NCBI GenBank assembly: GCA_002317175.1
Contig: DCJA01000006.1
Span: 1-23,741 of the forward strand
Direction of reading: 5' to 3'
Length of the DNA stretch: 23,741 nucleotides
Source: Lachnospiraceae bacterium UBA1712
GTDB taxonomy: Bacteria > Bacillota > Clostridia > Lachnospirales > Lachnospiraceae
Shown here: positions 22,173 to 23,741 of the stretch, piece after piece
Layout: every line of letters begins with the position of its first letter
How positions within the stretch are numbered: the stretch's first letter is position 1
Made by a program: the position numbers and the translations under genes
Notes under the pieces: generated by a model
The model's input: only the letters and a program-made list of their open reading frames with translations
Database searches by the model: none
Told to the model about the DNA's origin: nothing

Positions 22173-22223
22173 AAAAATAACCCTCTTTCATAAAATTAAA
22201 ACTTTCTATAAAAGAAGGTTACC

Positions 22224-22229
22224 ATTATA
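22224..22229 (-). promoter_or_regulatory. Possible -10 box for the lipoprotein gene
   Basis: TATAAT on the minus strand, preceded by TG, about 52 bp before the start codon. No convincing -35 hexamer lies 17 bp upstream. Confidence 0.35.
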
Positions 22230-22292
22230 CATTTATTAGTAGTGAGAATTATCTGCACAGAAAATAGCAATATATGCATTTCTAATTTGTCG

Positions 22293-23489
22293 CTAAATCA
22301 CATATGAATCGTAATATAAAACATTTTTTATTCTGTTCAATGCTTCCTCAAGTATTACTCTCGGACAAGCTACATTGATTCTCTGGAAGCCTTCACCCTG
22401 ACTTCCAAATATTCTTCCGTCATCAAGCCACAGCTTCGCTTCATTAATTATTCTATCATTCAAATCATGTGCAGATATTTCTGTTCCTCTAAAATCCAAC
22501 CACAAAAGATATGTTCCTTCCGTGTCAATCATACTTACACATGGGAGATTTTCCTGCACAAATTTTCTTGTATATTCAATGTTTTCACCTATGTAATTTT
22601 TTACTGCCTGATACCACTCTTCTCCCTGTGAGTATGCCGCTTCTGTGGCAACAAGTCCCAGTACACTTAACTGACTAATACCTGCTGCATCAACTTCTCT
22701 TTTAAAGCGATATCTTAGATTATCATTTGCAATAAAGATATTAGATATCAGCATTGATGCAAGATTAAAGGTCTTACTTGGCGAGGTACAGGTTATTGTA
22801 ATATCTTCAAATTCTTTTTTTATATTTGCAAATACTGTATGTTCACCTTTAAAAACAAAATCACTATGTATCTCATCACTGACAACAGTCACCCCATACT
22901 TAACACAGATATCTCCTATCCTTGTGAGCTCCTCCCTTGTCCAGACTCTGCCAACTGGATTGTGCGGATTACAAAGGAAGAATAGTTTGATATTGTTATC
23001 TCTAATCTTACTTTCAAAATCTTCAAAATCTATATGGTATCTATTGTCCTCTCCGAGGTATAAATCGCTGCTGACTACTCTTCTTCCGTTATCTTCTATA
23101 GTTTCGGAAAATGGATAATATCTTGGATATTGCACAAGAATCTTATCGCCAATATTTGTATATGCCTTTACTGCCATTGCTAACGCAAATACAACACCAG
23201 GTGTTTTGATTAACCATTCCTCTTTTGTGTTCCAGTTATGATGCTTAATCATCCAACTGTTAACTATTTCATGATATTCACTCTGTACGTCACTATAGCC
23301 AAATATAGCCTCCCTTGCTCTCTCCACTAATGCGTCTTCAATATATGAACTTGTCTTAAAATCCATATCAGCAACCCAGAGTGGTAATACATCTTCTGGT
23401 TTTCCACGCTTTACTGCAAAATCGTATTTGAGACTTCTTGTATTTCTTCTATTTTCCACTTTATCAAAATTAAGATTTCTTTCTGGCAT
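22293..23489 (-). CDS. patB: PatB/MalY-type aminotransferase-like C-S lyase
   Basis: A 398-residue PLP enzyme of fold type I. Members of the PatB/MalY group cleave cystathionine or cysteine conjugates to a thiol, pyruvate and ammonia. Motifs are LPLWVADMDF, AIFGYSD, the substrate/PLP region FLCNPHNPVGRVW, SDEIHSDF and the PLP lysine K239 in TSPSKTFNLA; LPLWVADMDF and GYSD separate it from ordinary aminotransferases. The ATG at 23489 has only a weak GAGAG ribosome site. It lies on the same strand as the sulfur genes, and a C-S lyase fits the theme, but it has separate flanks and shows no copy of the shared operator. No clear terminator follows its stop. Confidence 0.87.
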   Translation of the reverse strand: MPERNLNFDKVENRRNTRSLKYDFAVKRGKPEDVLPLWVADMDFKTSSYIEDALVERAREAIFGYSDVQSEYHEIVNSWMIKHHNWNTKEEWLIKTPGVVFALAMAVKAYTNIGDKILVQYPRYYPFSETIEDNGRRVVSSDLYLGEDNRYHIDFEDFESKIRDNNIKLFFLCNPHNPVGRVWTREELTRIGDICVKYGVTVVSDEIHSDFVFKGEHTVFANIKKEFEDITITCTSPSKTFNLASMLISNIFIANDNLRYRFKREVDAAGISQLSVLGLVATEAAYSQGEEWYQAVKNYIGENIEYTRKFVQENLPCVSMIDTEGTYLLWLDFRGTEISAHDLNDRIINEAKLWLDDGRIFGSQGEGFQRINVACPRVILEEALNRIKNVLYYDSYVI

Positions 23490-23643
23490 GACTCATACTC
23501 TCTATACTTTCTTATATATTTTACACAAAAAAGCTTGTATTTAAGCCATTTGTACAATGGTTAACTAAGTTACAAACAATGATAAGCATTCATTAATGGG
23601 CGAAAACTGTGTCACTTCAGTTACAATGCACATATGTTTCCAG

Positions 23644-23741
23644 TTAGAAAGGTACACGAAATAAAACGTCATCCTTTTTATGAAGGCGAATCTGTGTCCC
23701 ATTCATCCCTATGGCTGCTAACCTCTCATGTCTAACAGGAT
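23644..23741 (-). CDS. Possible 3' end of a further gene, cut by the window edge
   Basis: From the window end one minus-strand frame stays open for 32 codons to TAA at 23644-23646 and would end in QIRLHKKDDVLFRVPF. The piece is too short to assign, and an open frame of this length can arise by chance. The 154 bases between it and patB contain no clear terminator or strong promoter. Confidence 0.25.
   Translation of the reverse strand, partial: PVRHERLAAIGMNGTQIRLHKKDDVLFRVPF

Noticed and set aside
23490..23741. Riboswitch (cyclic-di-GMP, SAM or TPP class) at the right edge
   Set aside because: Short look-alike strings occur, but I could not place the conserved core of any of these classes on either strand.

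Overview
The window reads as a chromosomal segment of a low-GC anaerobic Firmicute, most likely a Lachnospiraceae (Butyrivibrio/Roseburia-like) genome. This is inferred from the AT-rich intergenic DNA, strong purine Shine-Dalgarno sites, many perfect hairpin terminators and the family content. No genus can be fixed from the sequence alone. I see no insertion sequence, integrase, prophage gene or CRISPR array. Almost every gene is on the minus strand; the plus-strand genes are a lipid kinase, azlCD and an EAL/HDOD-type protein.

Layout. 1-200: a tRNA-Gly(GCC), cut by the window edge, with its own promoter and a leader hairpin. 188-1561: a membrane-anchored GH3-like protein whose catalytic residues look lost. 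1562-2204: a gap without a credible gene that holds a complete non-coding transcription unit on the minus strand: AT-rich upstream DNA, TTGACA-16-TATAAT promoter, about 300 nt of foldable RNA with a near-exact 17-nt direct repeat, and a hairpin terminator. 2205-6813: glyA, a TraX-like membrane protein, homoserine dehydrogenase and aspartate kinase, an aspartate/threonine/glycine group read leftward from a glyA promoter. 6963-7928: a diacylglycerol-kinase-like lipid kinase. 7998-9921: holA, a small anchored protein and a DUF1653 protein. 10069-12237: azlC-azlD (branched-chain amino-acid export) converging on ilvE. 12414-14296: an EAL-like/HDOD signalling protein and a nitroreductase.

14477-23489 is the most interesting part and has a sulfur theme. 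It holds an SsuB/TauB-type ATPase, an SsuC/TauC-type permease and a lipoprotein; an alkylsulfatase of the SdsA1 family without a signal peptide; an AraC-type regulator with a small lipoprotein; another lipoprotein; and a PatB/MalY-type C-S lyase. Two observations stand out. (1) The transporter operon and the sulfatase share a roughly 42-bp upstream element: the perfect palindrome GCGATAA-N7-TTATCGC (N7 also identical) plus an ACGTAAT box 14 bp away. Their putative -10 boxes lie at the same offset, so the palindrome centre falls near -66 and the second box near -38. That is the layout expected of LysR-type activator promoters. (2) The only LysR-type sequence in the window is the second half of the lipoprotein gene. 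Residues 1 to about 290 are a substrate-binding protein lacking its C-terminal end, joined in frame to a LysR effector domain (about 290-484) without its DNA-binding domain.

A simple reading is that a sulfur-ester uptake regulon (import, intracellular desulfation, C-S lyase) was controlled by a LysR regulator next to the binding-protein gene, and that a deletion fused the two. The alternative is a genuine two-lobed tandem binding protein. Comparing relatives would decide between them.
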